A stretch of DNA of 64,000 nt from Candidatus Pseudolachnospira avium (GCA_904420025.1 CAJFTW010000147.1:1-64000); one strand, 5' to 3'; positions 16,340 through 25,566 are shown, numbered from the stretch's first letter. Notes: generated from the sequence alone by a model not told the origin. Numbers and translations: made by a program.

Positions 16340-16795
16340 ATGTTAAGAGAGGCAGAAGCTTTTGCGGTTTCCGCCGTTTGGTCCGGTTTCCAGCGTTGGT
16401 ATCCGCTGGCGCTTGTGTTTGGCATTGCCATGGCCTGCGATTACATTTCGGGCATTCTGGCGGCCAAAAAGGAAGCACTGGAAAACCCGGACAATGCGGA
16501 ACTGGGCCTTAGCAGCAAGAAGGGAATCAAAGGGATTATCAAAAAATTTGGTTATATTTTATTGGTGGGAACCGCGTTTACGGTGGATTTCCTGCTTCAT
16601 TATTACGCGGAGCCCATGGGACTGGAGGAACACTCTACTTTTTTTGGTGTGCTGACCCTGATATGGCTGACAGCCAATGAGCTGTTATCCGTCTTGGAAA
16701 ACCTGGGAAGAATGGGCGTTCCCATCCCCTCCCGGCTGCGGCGGATCATCCGGGATCTGCGGGCCAAGGGAGAGGAGGGGGAGGAGAAGAAATAA
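16340..16795 (+). CDS. Phage holin family protein (toxin-secretion/lysis type)
   Basis: The ATG at 16340 follows GGGAG. Three to four hydrophobic segments can be seen (about residues 20-38, 68-88 and 95-118). The pattern MACDYISGILAAKKE, then SSKKGIKGIIKKFGYILLV, is characteristic of the holin family that includes TcdE. The charged tail RRIIRDLRAKGEEGEEKK is also typical. Holins of this family open the membrane for lysins or, as with TcdE, for release of toxins lacking signal peptides. It is the last gene of the putative cluster starting at 15385. Confidence 0.85.
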   Translation: MLREAEAFAVSAVWSGFQRWYPLALVFGIAMACDYISGILAAKKEALENPDNAELGLSSKKGIKGIIKKFGYILLVGTAFTVDFLLHYYAEPMGLEEHSTFFGVLTLIWLTANELLSVLENLGRMGVPIPSRLRRIIRDLRAKGEEGEEKK

Positions 16796-16808
16796 AGCAA
16801 GGATGCGG

Positions 16809-17417
16809 TTAGACGGTAAAGAGTACATAGAGAACGTACAGGCAAAAAAGAGTAAACACCGTTGTGAAGAACAGAGGATATGTAGGCGGCTTTTTTTCGT
16901 AGGGGAAGGGGCCTGGGGCCCCAGGGTATTCTTTCAGGTCAAAATCATCCAAAATGAAATGCCACCCATCCGGCAGCGGATAGACGTTCACACGGGTGGA
17001 TGCCAGGTCGTTCTGGATGGGACGCAGGTAGGGCTCGCTGGTGATCCGCCTGGGGATGGAAGCGCCAGGCTCCCGGTATTCCACCTGAAGGATATAATGG
17101 TAGGAGTACCATAGCATTCCCCGGCGCGTGCGGGAGGGGATGTCTTTTCGGTGGATTTCCACAATATTGCCGGGCAAAGGCGCGATTTCTTCCATAACCT
17201 TCCGGTGCGCCTGCCTGGCCTTTGCCGCCTTTCGGAACTGCTGGATCGGGAGCTTAAAAAGAAAGAAACAGGGCCATACATAGAGAAGAAGCGCAGGCTG
17301 AAAACCGGAGTCAGCTAGGATACGGACGATGAATGAGCACCATACAGCGCCAAAGAGCAGATTGAAATAAATGCCATTGGCCTCCTCTGAAGCGGGACGG
17401 GGTTTTCTTCTTCGCAT
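16809..17417 (-). CDS. Hypothetical membrane protein downstream of mgtE
   Basis: The product of about 202 residues has two hydrophobic segments near the N-terminus (FNLLFGAVWCSFIVRILADS and ALLLYVWPCFFLF). A soluble region with a PLPDGWHFILDDFDL stretch follows, then a hydrophobic C-terminus. I do not recognise the family. The start is uncertain: the ATG at 17417 lies about 13 bases after AAAGGA, while the track TTG at 17468 overlaps the mgtE stop. It may be translationally coupled to mgtE. The 3' ends of this gene and the holin gene converge with 13 bases between them. Confidence 0.6.
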   Translation of the reverse strand: MRRRKPRPASEEANGIYFNLLFGAVWCSFIVRILADSGFQPALLLYVWPCFFLFKLPIQQFRKAAKARQAHRKVMEEIAPLPGNIVEIHRKDIPSRTRRGMLWYSYHYILQVEYREPGASIPRRITSEPYLRPIQNDLASTRVNVYPLPDGWHFILDDFDLKEYPGAPGPFPYEKKPPTYPLFFTTVFTLFCLYVLYVLFTV

Positions 17418-17464
17418 ACAGGCGTAATATTCCTTTCTCCCCAGATAGGGTACGGCCCCCCTGC

Positions 17465-18814
17465 TCAAATGGGCAGGAGGGCGCTGGCAATGTTGAAATA
17501 GATCACCAGGGACACAGCGTCCACAATGGTGGTGATCAGCGGGGAGGCCATGATGGCCGGGTCCATGCGGACTGCCTTGGCGGCCAGCGGCAGAATGCCG
17601 CCGATGGTTTTGGCCATCAGCACCGTAAACAGCATGGTGAAGGCCACGGTCAGGGCGGTGGCGGTCTGGCCGGGGTAGGTGATGATCAGCCGCACAAAGT
17701 TCACAGCGCTGAGCACGGTGCCTACCACCAGGCTGACCCGCAGCTCCTTCCAGAACACCCGGGGCAGATCCCGCACCCGCAGCTCATGGAGGGCCAGGCC
17801 GCGGATCACCAGGGCGCTGGACTGGCTGCCTGCGTTGCCGCCGGTATCCGTGAGCATGGGGATAAAGGTAACCAGCAGCGGGAGGGAGGCGAAAGCAGCC
17901 TCGTAGTGGGCCAGAATACCGCCGGTGAGCATGCCGGAGATCATCAGCACCAGCAGCCAGGGGATCCGGTGCCGGGCCATCTCCCAGACGCTGGTTTTCA
18001 GGTAAGGCTTCTCCGAGGGGGCCATGGCGGCCATCTTCTCAAAATCTTCGGTGGCCTCCTGGTCAATGACGTCCATGGCATCGTCCACGGTGACAATTCC
18101 CACCAGCCGGTTTTCCCCGTCCACCACTGGCAGGGAGAGCAGGTCATAGTGGTTCAGCAGCCGGGCTGCTTCCTCCTGGTCGGTGCCGGTGGTTACGGAG
18201 ATGATCTGGTCCTCCATCACATCCTGCACCAGCTTCTCATCAGCGGAGAGCAGCAGGGTGCGGACGGTGACTACGCCTAAAAGCCGCCGCTGCGGGTCGA
18301 CTACGTAGCAGGTGTAGATGGTCTCCCGGTCCTCGCCGGTGGCGCGGATATGACGGATGGCCTCCGCTACGGTCATGGTGGGGCGCAGGTCTGTAAATTC
18401 CGCGGTCATAATGCTGCCGGCGGAATTTTCCGGATACTGGAGAAACTGGTTGATCAGCCGGCGGTTTTCCGGATCCGCGTTCCGGAGAATCCGCTTTACC
18501 ACGTTGGCCGGCATATCCTCCAGCATATCCACGGCATCGTCCACGTACAGGTCATTGACAATTTCTGCCAGCTCCGCGTCCGAAGCGGCGTGGACAATCC
18601 ACTGCTGGGCCTCCGCGGTCAACTCCGCAAACACATCCGCTGCCGCCTCTTTGGGCAGCATGCGGAAGACCAGGACAGCAGATTCCCGGTCCAGCCCGCT
18701 CAAAAATTCAGCCAGATCCACCTGGTTCAGGTCGGCCAAGGCCTCGCGCAGTTCCTTGTAGGAACGGTTCTGGAGCAGCTCCTGAAGGGCTACCGGATTG
18801 TAGATACGATTCAT
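17465..18814 (-). CDS. mgtE: Magnesium transporter MgtE
   Basis: The start at 18814 follows GGAGGAAA; the track start adds 17 unlikely residues. The 449-residue product shows the full MgtE layout. An N-terminal helical superhelix has LADLNQVDLAEFLSGLD and MLPKEAAADVFAEL. A CBS pair spans about residues 135-255. Five membrane helices follow, with the conserved FIPMLTDTGGNAGSQSSALV stretch of the pore. MgtE is a Mg2+ channel gated by its cytoplasmic domain. The 5' leader has a strong promoter, a possible leader peptide and a terminator, which suggests attenuation control. Confidence 0.95.
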   Translation of the reverse strand: MNRIYNPVALQELLQNRSYKELREALADLNQVDLAEFLSGLDRESAVLVFRMLPKEAAADVFAELTAEAQQWIVHAASDAELAEIVNDLYVDDAVDMLEDMPANVVKRILRNADPENRRLINQFLQYPENSAGSIMTAEFTDLRPTMTVAEAIRHIRATGEDRETIYTCYVVDPQRRLLGVVTVRTLLLSADEKLVQDVMEDQIISVTTGTDQEEAARLLNHYDLLSLPVVDGENRLVGIVTVDDAMDVIDQEATEDFEKMAAMAPSEKPYLKTSVWEMARHRIPWLLVLMISGMLTGGILAHYEAAFASLPLLVTFIPMLTDTGGNAGSQSSALVIRGLALHELRVRDLPRVFWKELRVSLVVGTVLSAVNFVRLIITYPGQTATALTVAFTMLFTVLMAKTIGGILPLAAKAVRMDPAIMASPLITTIVDAVSLVIYFNIASALLPI

Positions 18815-18862
18815 GTGTGTTTCCTCCTTCTGAAATGTAGTGGGAGGACGAACACGGAAACA

Positions 18863-18891
18863 CAAAAAGGCCGCGGAAGCTCCGCGGCCGG
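18863..18891 (-). terminator. Terminator in the mgtE leader
   Basis: GGCCGCGGAGCTTCCGCGGCC folds into a near-perfect hairpin on the minus strand, and TTTTTGT follows. It lies 49 bases before the mgtE start, between the promoter and the gene. That is the position of an attenuator. Confidence 0.8.
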
Positions 18892-18926
18892 AAAAGACAG
18901 TATTCAGCGTGCATCAAAAGAAACGC

Positions 18927-19025
18927 TTATCCGAATCCAAAAAAGACAGGCGGAAAGCATCTGTGCGCGGAAATTGAATACGGCCTTTGTGGCTGCGGTT
19001 TCCTACTTCGTCCAACTGGGTCCAA
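18927..19025 (-). CDS. Possible proline-rich leader peptide of mgtE
   Basis: A TTG at 19025, seven bases after a GGGGGA Shine-Dalgarno, opens a 32-residue frame beginning MDPVGRSRKPQPQRPYS. It contains six prolines and ends about 35 bases before the leader terminator. Proline-rich leader peptides control Mg2+ transporter genes in enterobacteria (mgtL), and this layout would fit a similar scheme. A second frame from ATG 19051 ends at 18914 and is an alternative. No M-box riboswitch could be recognised here. Confidence 0.35.
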   Translation of the reverse strand: MDPVGRSRKPQPQRPYSISAHRCFPPVFFGFG

Positions 19026-19105
19026 GACACTTCCCCCTTTCTTTTTGTTATCATTTTGAGAGCATCCAGTAATACCAAAATGGTGATTTCTGGAAGCCCG
19101 CTGTT

Positions 19106-19134
19106 ATTATACCGGAGATTGGGCTTTTTGGCAA
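19106..19134 (-). promoter_or_regulatory. Promoter of the mgtE leader
   Basis: On the minus strand TTGCCA (19134-19129) and TATAAT (19111-19106) are separated by 17 bp. The resulting leader to mgtE is about 280 bases long. Confidence 0.75.
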
Positions 19135-19160
19135 TCTTTTTGTAAAAAAATTTATCTAAA

Positions 19161-19256
19161 CCTGCATGTCCGCTGGCGCGGGCACCACCAATCATGAAAG
19201 CCCTCCGGATTGCTCCGTGCTGCGCACTCCCGCAATCCGGGCTTTCAGAGTAAAAA
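19161..19256 (-). repeat. Dispersed structured repeat, copy B (short form)
   Basis: This is a compact copy of the element at 7501-7697, in reverse orientation. It has the CATGTCCGCTGGCGCGGGCA core hairpin, then GAAAGCCC and GGGCTTTC arms enclosing an imperfect hairpin. The long internal segment of copies A and C is missing. It lies between the mgtE promoter and the surface protein gene; nothing else is evident in 19135-19410 apart from A/T-rich DNA. Confidence 0.8.
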
Positions 19257-19410
19257 AGCAGCAAAAAAGAAAATGGAGAAATACACAATATATACTTTTT
19301 ACAAAAAACTTACCCCAATTTTACGAAGGGCCTGTATACTGTGCGCTGTGTATAACAAGCCATTGCCGCAAACTGGGAATGGTATCCTGAGAGAGGAGGA
19401 GTAAAGCAAT

Positions 19411-20133
19411 ATGTTGGGAAAAACGCAGAGGCTTTTCCCTGTGGCACTGGCAGCGGCTGTGATTTTGGGGGCCCCTGCCGTTGTGCGGGCCGAAAGCGCC
19501 AGCGCAGATGGCATGACAGTGGAAGCGAATCTGGAGGAGGGATGTTTTGTTTTGGAGGTCAGTGGCATTCAACATCCGGAAAAGGATCAGCTGTTGACTT
19601 TTACGCTGATGCAGGAAGCGGGGCAAGATACCGCCCAACTGGTATATGCGGATGCGGAGTATGTCAATGGCCGGGAAGAAATTTCTTTGTCCTTCCCTCT
19701 GGAAGTATCCAGCCTGGAAGAATGTGTGCTGACGGTTCAGAATGAGGCAGGAGGCCAGAAAGTGGTTCTGGACTTTTCGCCTGAGGAGACTAAGCCGGAG
19801 GAGAGCAGCCCGGAAGGGACGGAGCCGGAGGAGAGCAGCCCAGGGGAAACAGAACCGGGAGAAACCAAACCGGAGGAGACCAGCCCGGCGGAGTCTGAGG
19901 CAGAAGAGACACAGCCTTCAGAGACACAGCCATCCGGCGGTACAAATCCCTCCGCTCCCACGCAGGACAACGGTGCGGGAACATCATCTGGGGGAATGGA
20001 AAATCCACCGAAAACAGGGGATGATAGCCGAATGGGAATTTATGGGGCGATTTGTCTGGCGGCTGCTGCGGGAGCCGTGTTGATAGGCAAGCACCGGAGA
20101 TCTGTCAGCAGAGAGGAGAAAAGAGATGAGTAA
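19411..20133 (+). CDS. Surface protein with sortase-type anchor signal
   Basis: An N-terminal signal peptide (to about AVVRAES, residue 28) is followed by a globular region of about 100 residues. Next comes a spacer rich in P, E, S and T with repeats such as EETKPEESSPEGTEPEESSP. A C-terminal anchor signal follows, with the motif NPPKTGD, a hydrophobic helix (IYGAICLAAAAGAVLIG) and a basic tail. This is the layout of a sortase-linked wall protein with a non-canonical LPXTG-like motif. The last eight bases overlap the start of the next gene, so the two are an operon and likely coupled. Confidence 0.85.
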   Translation: MLGKTQRLFPVALAAAVILGAPAVVRAESASADGMTVEANLEEGCFVLEVSGIQHPEKDQLLTFTLMQEAGQDTAQLVYADAEYVNGREEISLSFPLEVSSLEECVLTVQNEAGGQKVVLDFSPEETKPEESSPEGTEPEESSPGETEPGETKPEETSPAESEAEETQPSETQPSGGTNPSAPTQDNGAGTSSGGMENPPKTGDDSRMGIYGAICLAAAAGAVLIGKHRRSVSREEKRDE

Positions 20134-23100
20134 ATGGAAAAAAATGATACGCCGGGCAGGAACGCTTCTATTGGCGTTGGTTCTTATCCTGCTTTCCGCT
20201 TCTCCGGCGGTTCCCGCGGAGGCTGCGGAGCCTGCGGACGGGTATGTTTTTACAGAGATCACGCCGGAACAGCTGGCTTCCGGTGAGCAGTATGTTTTTG
20301 CTATTCCAGGGATAAAAAGCGCAAAGGGGGAGGGGACCTATGCCCTGGCCTCTGGGGACGCTTCCCAGCCGCATCTGCGGGATTATCTTCTTTTTGACGG
20401 GCAGACAGCTACCCTGGATATGATCTGGACGGTGGCATCCTGTGAGGAAGGCTATAGCCTGCAGGCAGCGGACAGCGGCCGTTATCTGAATATCCGGATG
20501 GATGAGGCCGGCAAGCTGTGGCTGGAGATGGCAGATGCTCCACAGGCCCTGGACCTGACGGCGGAAGGAGACCGCATGGTAATCAGCCGGACGATTGGGG
20601 ATACCGCGTATCGCGTCCGCTATACCGGAAACGATGGCAGCGGCTGGCAGGCAGCTGCCCCGGAGGCCACCAGCCAGTTTGTCCTGTACCGGGCGGAGAA
20701 GAATGAAACGTCCCAGGATCCGTCCGGAGAGCCGGTGGAAGAGGCTATTTCCGCAGGTTCCTTCGCGGATATTGTTTCCGGCGGAACGTATATTTTTGCC
20801 ATTGAGGGGATCAACAGTGAACTCAAAGGCTCCGGGACCTTCGCCCTGGCATCCGGAGATGCTGTCCAGAATGACAAACGGGATTATCTCCTTTTTGACG
20901 GGAAAGAAGCCACCCAGGATATGGCCTGGACTGTGGAAGCAGTGGAAGGCGGCTACAGTCTTCGGTCGGCAGCTACCGGTGCGTATCTGAACATCGTCCA
21001 GGAAGAAAATTCTCTGAAACTGTGTATGGGGGAGGCGCAGGCACTTCAGCTGCTGGATAACGGAGATGGAAAAGTCTTGATTACCCGGGAGATTGAGGGG
21101 GAGCCGTATCGCGTCCGCTATACCAATAGCGGCGGAGGCGGCTGGCAGGCGGCAGCATGGGATGCGGTGAATACCAGCCAGTTTGGCGTCTGGATTGTGG
21201 GGGAGGCGTCAGAGCCGGAACCGGAGCTGGCGGTAGAACCGGTTTCCCCTGCGGATCTTCAGATGGGAGAAACCTATGTGTTTGCGATCGATGGGATCAA
21301 CAGCAGTGATCAGGGGAGCGGTACCTTTGCCCTTTCTTCTGAACCCAATGAGAATGTGAGCCCGCAGCTGCGGGAACATGTGCGGTTTGACAAGACCACG
21401 GATACCCTGGAAAAATCCATTGGCTGGGTGCTGGAGGAAAGCGGGGACGGATATGCCCTGCGTTCGGTCCGGGACGGCTTGTATCTGAATATTACGCTGG
21501 ATAACGGGAGCGGCAGCCTGGAACTGGGGGAAAAGCAGACGCTGCAGCTGACGGCAGATGGTAACAACGTGGTAATATCCCGGGAGATTGACGGAATCCA
21601 ATATCGGGTGCGCTTTACCAACGGCAACGGCTGCGGCTGGCAGGCAGCTGAAGCAACGGAAACCAGCCGGTTCCAGATTTACCATGTGACAGGGGAGCTG
21701 CCGGAAAAACCGGAGGGGTCGGACACGGAACTGGCCGTGAAAAAGATTTCCTCCCAGGACATCCAGGCAGGAGAGACGTATGTGTTTGCCATTGACGGGA
21801 TCAACAGTAACGATCAGGGAGCCGGGACCTATGCGGTCTCTTCCCAAAGCAATGGAAATGTGAACCCGCAGCTGCGGGAGCATGTACAGTTTGATAAGAC
21901 CACGGGTACCCTGGAAAAATCCATTGCCTGGGTGGTGGAGGAAAGCGGGGACGGATATGCCCTGCGCTCGGTGCAGGATGATCTGTATCTGAACATTGTA
22001 CTGCGCAATGGCAATGGCAGCCTGGAACTGGGCAACCAACAGACGCTGCAGTTGGCGGCGGACGGAGAAAACCTGGTGATTTCCCGGGAGATCGATGGAG
22101 TCAGCTACCGGGTACGCTTTACCAACCTGTATGGCTGCGGCTGGCAGGTGGGTACGGCGGAATCCTCCAGCCGATTCCAGGTATACCATGTGACCGGAGA
22201 ATGGCCGGCAGAGCCGGAGGTGCCGGATGAGGAGCCGGAACGGGATGAACCGCTGATGACCATTGCCGCGTTTTCCGATTTCCATGTGGACTATGGAATG
22301 CAGAACCAGGATCAGATTATGCGGGAAACCAATCTGGAAATGCTGAAAACTATAAAGGAAAAAGAACATCCGGATGTGGTGCTGGTCGGGGGGGATACCA
22401 TCAGCAACAACGGAGGCCAGCCCTGGGATGAGGCGACCTACCAAAAGGTGGTAAGCCAGCTGACAGCGGCCCTGGGGGATGTCTCGGACACGGTGCTCTA
22501 TGTAAACGGCAACCATGACTATGAAGTGGGGGGGACTGCCTTTAACTCCGGCGCCTTTATTGACACGGAAATGCGGGCAAAGGTAGGAGCGTACGCGGAC
22601 GTCCTGTATGAGTCGGAGGATCGGGAATCCAATCTGCTGGCGTACTATTACAAGATTGACGGTGTCCATTTTGTTGGCCTGAATACGCCTTACAATGGAG
22701 ATAAGACCGTCGGCGGCTATCTCTACACGCCGGAATCGGTAGAATGGGTGGCGGATAGGCTGGCGGAAATCGGAACCGATGAACCGGTGATTTTCCTCAG
22801 CCACTATATGCTGCAGGATTCCCGGGGGATTTCAGAATCGGGCAAGGGGCTGAGCAACGCCAATGGTATGAATGACCGGCTGAAAGAAATTCTCTTACAG
22901 TATCCGAATCTGATTCAGCTCTACGGCCATGACCATGGAGCTCCGTTTATTGAGTCGGATACCTTTGAGCGGATTACCGCCTATCAGAAGGATGGAACGG
23001 TGCTGGAATCCCGGACGGCGCGTCCCAGCGGATTCATCTCCTCCTTTATGGGATCTCTGAGCTATTATAACAACCGTTTTAACGGCGGCTGGCTGTCCGC

Positions 23101-24733
23101 GGAGCAGCCGAAAGTAGTGCAGGCTCTGATGGTCTACGTGTATGAAGATCATGTGGAGCTGGAGATGAAGAATTACGGGGAGGAAGAGGGCGCGCGCCGG
23201 TATCCTTTCTCCTATTCGCTTTCGTTTGTGAAGACGATTTCTTCCAGCGTATACGCCGTGGAAGAGGAGGCTGTGACGGGGATCCCCCATCAGACCACCA
23301 TGGGTGAGTTTGTGGAAAACCTGGATCATCCGGATCAGATTGTGGTAAAAGATTTTGAGGGAAACCAGATTACCGACCCAGGGCGAGTGCTTCGCAGCGG
23401 TATGACGGTGGAGCGCGTCATAGACGGACAGCCTATGGATGAAAAGGAAATCCGGCTGAACCAGGCAGCGGAGGATCCCAACCCGTATCAGATTACGGGG
23501 GTAACGCTGGAGGATGCGGACGGGCAGACCGTACATGCCATGCGGATGGCCAGCCGGATTGCTTCGGTAAATATCCAGAATAATGGGCAGAGCCAAAGCG
23601 GCGTGCTGTTTGCGGGAGTATACGGGGAGGACGGCAGCCTTCTGGGCCGGCAGACTGTGCCGGTAACCGGCACCGGGCGGTATACCCTGTCGCTTTCCCT
23701 GGAGGATTGCCCGGAAAATGCGGTTTACCGCATCTTCGTTATGGATTCTTTGGAGAATGCGGCTCCCATCTCCCGCCTGGTGACCAGTGATGATGAGCAC
23801 TATCTGCTGGATACGCTGAGCGGGGATGCTTCCTCAGAGCTGGTGGCCGGCGTGGATCAGCGGGACAATAAAGTAGTGGTGTTCCGGCAGGATGCGGAGG
23901 ACTGGAACAGCGATGATGCGGTGGTGTGGGAGTGGCAGCCGACAGAGGCAGCCGGCTTCACCGGAATTTCCTATTATACCAACGCTTCCGATGCCAAGCT
24001 CCGGTACAGCGATTTTTACGGCGGATATGTGGCGCTGACCACCTCCTCCGGCGGTTTTGTTGGTGTCATTGACTATGAGACGGGAGAGCGGATTTATTCC
24101 CGGGATGTGTCGCCGGAAAACAATTCCCATGCCATTGAACTGCTGCCGGACGGCAATGTGGCAGTGGCGTCCAGTACGGGCAACACGGTGACAGTTTATG
24201 CCGCCAGCCAGGGGGACGGCAATGGATACTATCGCCAGTATACCCTGCGGGATGCCCACGGACTGCTGTGGGATCCGGATCTGGAAGTGCTCTGGGCGCT
24301 GGGAGGCTCTCAGCTGGAAGCTTTCCGGCTGGCGGGCACACAGGCAGAGCCGGAGCTGGTCCTGCAGGAGGATATGGTTTTTGACCTTCCCACGGAAGGA
24401 GGGCACGACCTTTACCCGGTATACGGCTCACCGGATGAGCTGTGGGTGACGACCGTAAGCGATGTGTACCACTTTCATACGGATACCCAGGAATTTACAA
24501 CGGACTATGCGGAATACGCGGCCTTTGATTCGGCGGAAAACATCAAGGCGGTGGGGAACCAGCCGTTTTCCGGAACCATTGTCAGCATTACGCCCAACGG
24601 TACCATGGCTTCCTGGAACAGCAATACCATTGACCTGTATCATCCCCTGGGATCGGGATATTTTCACGAACAGAAAGTACACAGCTCGGACGCGTATTAT
24701 AAGGCAAGAGTTTGGTATGCCCGCTATCAATAA
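20126..24733 (+). CDS. Giant secreted metallophosphoesterase with four repeats and C-terminal propeller-like region
   Basis: A signal peptide ends near PAEAAEPA. Four related units of about 150 residues follow (roughly residues 40-190, 205-350, 370-520 and 540-690), with shared motifs such as YVFAIDGINS and YRVRFTNGNGCGWQ; units 3 and 4 are the closest pair. Residues 708-1000 form a calcineurin-like phosphoesterase with all metal motifs: FSDFHVDYG, GGDTISN, GNHDYE, LSHYML and GHDHGAP. A linker contains HQTTMGEFVENL. The last 310 residues, with repeated strand patterns (YGGYVALTTSSGGFVGVID), look like a beta-propeller. The substrate is unknown. There is no C-terminal anchor, and it may be held by the partner gene upstream. 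Confidence 0.85.
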   Translation: MSKWKKMIRRAGTLLLALVLILLSASPAVPAEAAEPADGYVFTEITPEQLASGEQYVFAIPGIKSAKGEGTYALASGDASQPHLRDYLLFDGQTATLDMIWTVASCEEGYSLQAADSGRYLNIRMDEAGKLWLEMADAPQALDLTAEGDRMVISRTIGDTAYRVRYTGNDGSGWQAAAPEATSQFVLYRAEKNETSQDPSGEPVEEAISAGSFADIVSGGTYIFAIEGINSELKGSGTFALASGDAVQNDKRDYLLFDGKEATQDMAWTVEAVEGGYSLRSAATGAYLNIVQEENSLKLCMGEAQALQLLDNGDGKVLITREIEGEPYRVRYTNSGGGGWQAAAWDAVNTSQFGVWIVGEASEPEPELAVEPVSPADLQMGETYVFAIDGINSSDQGSGTFALSSEPNENVSPQLREHVRFDKTTDTLEKSIGWVLEESGDGYALRSVRDGLYLNITLDNGSGSLELGEKQTLQLTADGNNVVISREIDGIQYRVRFTNGNGCGWQAAEATETSRFQIYHVTGELPEKPEGSDTELAVKKISSQDIQAGETYVFAIDGINSNDQGAGTYAVSSQSNGNVNPQLREHVQFDKTTGTLEKSIAWVVEESGDGYALRSVQDDLYLNIVLRNGNGSLELGNQQTLQLAADGENLVISREIDGVSYRVRFTNLYGCGWQVGTAESSSRFQVYHVTGEWPAEPEVPDEEPERDEPLMTIAAFSDFHVDYGMQNQDQIMRETNLEMLKTIKEKEHPDVVLVGGDTISNNGGQPWDEATYQKVVSQLTAALGDVSDTVLYVNGNHDYEVGGTAFNSGAFIDTEMRAKVGAYADVLYESEDRESNLLAYYYKIDGVHFVGLNTPYNGDKTVGGYLYTPESVEWVADRLAEIGTDEPVIFLSHYMLQDSRGISESGKGLSNANGMNDRLKEILLQYPNLIQLYGHDHGAPFIESDTFERITAYQKDGTVLESRTARPSGFISSFMGSLSYYNNRFNGGWLSAEQPKVVQALMVYVYEDHVELEMKNYGEEEGARRYPFSYSLSFVKTISSSVYAVEEEAVTGIPHQTTMGEFVENLDHPDQIVVKDFEGNQITDPGRVLRSGMTVERVIDGQPMDEKEIRLNQAAEDPNPYQITGVTLEDADGQTVHAMRMASRIASVNIQNNGQSQSGVLFAGVYGEDGSLLGRQTVPVTGTGRYTLSLSLEDCPENAVYRIFVMDSLENAAPISRLVTSDDEHYLLDTLSGDASSELVAGVDQRDNKVVVFRQDAEDWNSDDAVVWEWQPTEAAGFTGISYYTNASDAKLRYSDFYGGYVALTTSSGGFVGVIDYETGERIYSRDVSPENNSHAIELLPDGNVAVASSTGNTVTVYAASQGDGNGYYRQYTLRDAHGLLWDPDLEVLWALGGSQLEAFRLAGTQAEPELVLQEDMVFDLPTEGGHDLYPVYGSPDELWVTTVSDVYHFHTDTQEFTTDYAEYAAFDSAENIKAVGNQPFSGTIVSITPNGTMASWNSNTIDLYHPLGSGYFHEQKVHSSDAYYKARVWYARYQ

Positions 24734-24802
24734 AAGCGTGGGATTGGATGGATTCAAGCAGAGATATTAGGAAGTAGTAAAAAGCGTGTATAAATAAAAG
24801 AA

Positions 24803-24868
24803 AGCCGCTGCCTTTGACAGGCTGCCCATTCTGTGGGCAAATGACCCGAGGCGGCGGTTTTGTTTTTC
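24803..24868 (+). terminator. Terminator after the metallophosphoesterase gene
   Basis: GCCGCTGCCT pairs with AGGCGGCGG across a branched loop that contains a second small hairpin (CTGCCCATTCTGTGGGCA), and TTTTGTTTTT follows. Confidence 0.7.
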
Positions 24869-24888
24869 TATATTTTTGAAAAAAATGC

Positions 24889-24917
24889 TTGACATTTACG
24901 CATATATCAGGCATAAT
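24889..24917 (+). promoter_or_regulatory. Promoter of the Tad pilus operon
   Basis: TTGACA at 24889-24894 and CATAAT at 24912-24917 are 17 bp apart. The A/T-rich stretch 24918-25030 that follows is probably the leader. This is the only good promoter seen before the ten-kilobase operon. Confidence 0.65.
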
Positions 24918-25065
24918 AAAAATACAATACTTCTTTTTTTATTCAATTTATTTTCGTAAAAACGTTTCTATTTTACAGATTTTCTTTTGAGAAAGAATTC
25001 CCGCAGAGCTGTATGGTGGCAGAAAAATTGGCCGGATGAGGCAGAGAGAGGGGGGATGGGATTGC

Positions 25066-25566
25066 TTGACGGATATTAGATGGGCCGTGCTGGTGACCTG
25101 CGCGGCGTTGGCCGCTCTCTGGGACTGGGAACTGGGGCGGATTCCCAACCGTCTGCTGGCGGTGTGTTTTCTGCTGGGCTTTGTCCTGGAACCGGATCCT
25201 CTCTATTTTCTTCGGGGGGTTCCCCTGATTCTTCTTAGCTTTCCGCTGGCCGGCTTGGGCATGCTGGGCGCCGGAGATGGAAAGCTTCTGGGCGTCATGG
25301 GCTGCTATCTGGGTTTTTTCCCTGCTTTACAGGCTTTGGCGGTTGCCGGGTTGCTGGCGGTGCTGGCATCCCTCTGTATCCGGAGGCGGAGAAGGGCGTT
25401 GTTCCGCCGTCTTTCCGGTCTGTTTCACTATCTTTCCCTGTTGTGGAGGCAAAGGAGTGTGGTCCCTTATGCCCTGCCGGAGGCAGAGGGGCGGATTCCC
25501 CTGGCGGTGCCGCTGTTGGGCGGGCTGCTGGCAGTGTTGTTCTGGAAGGGGGCTTGCGGAGCATGA
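25066..25566 (+). CDS. Prepilin peptidase, A24 family (TadV-like)
   Basis: The product is hydrophobic and carries the two catalytic aspartates of type IV prepilin peptidases, in LWDWELGRIPN and in GAGDGKLLG. It would cut the leader from the Flp pilin encoded at 29856. The start is uncertain: TTG 25066 after a purine-rich GAGGGGGG stretch, or ATG 25036. A basic loop RIRRRRRALFRRL and a final hydrophobic segment follow the catalytic part. The stop overlaps the next start as ATGA, indicating coupling. It is the first gene of the Tad operon. Confidence 0.85.
   Translation: MTDIRWAVLVTCAALAALWDWELGRIPNRLLAVCFLLGFVLEPDPLYFLRGVPLILLSFPLAGLGMLGAGDGKLLGVMGCYLGFFPALQALAVAGLLAVLASLCIRRRRRALFRRLSGLFHYLSLLWRQRSVVPYALPEAEGRIPLAVPLLGGLLAVLFWKGACGA

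Noticed and set aside
8977-16795. Intact prophage
   Set aside because: Holin, sigma factor, XRE/ImmA and hydrolase genes are present, but no integrase, terminase, capsid or tail genes.
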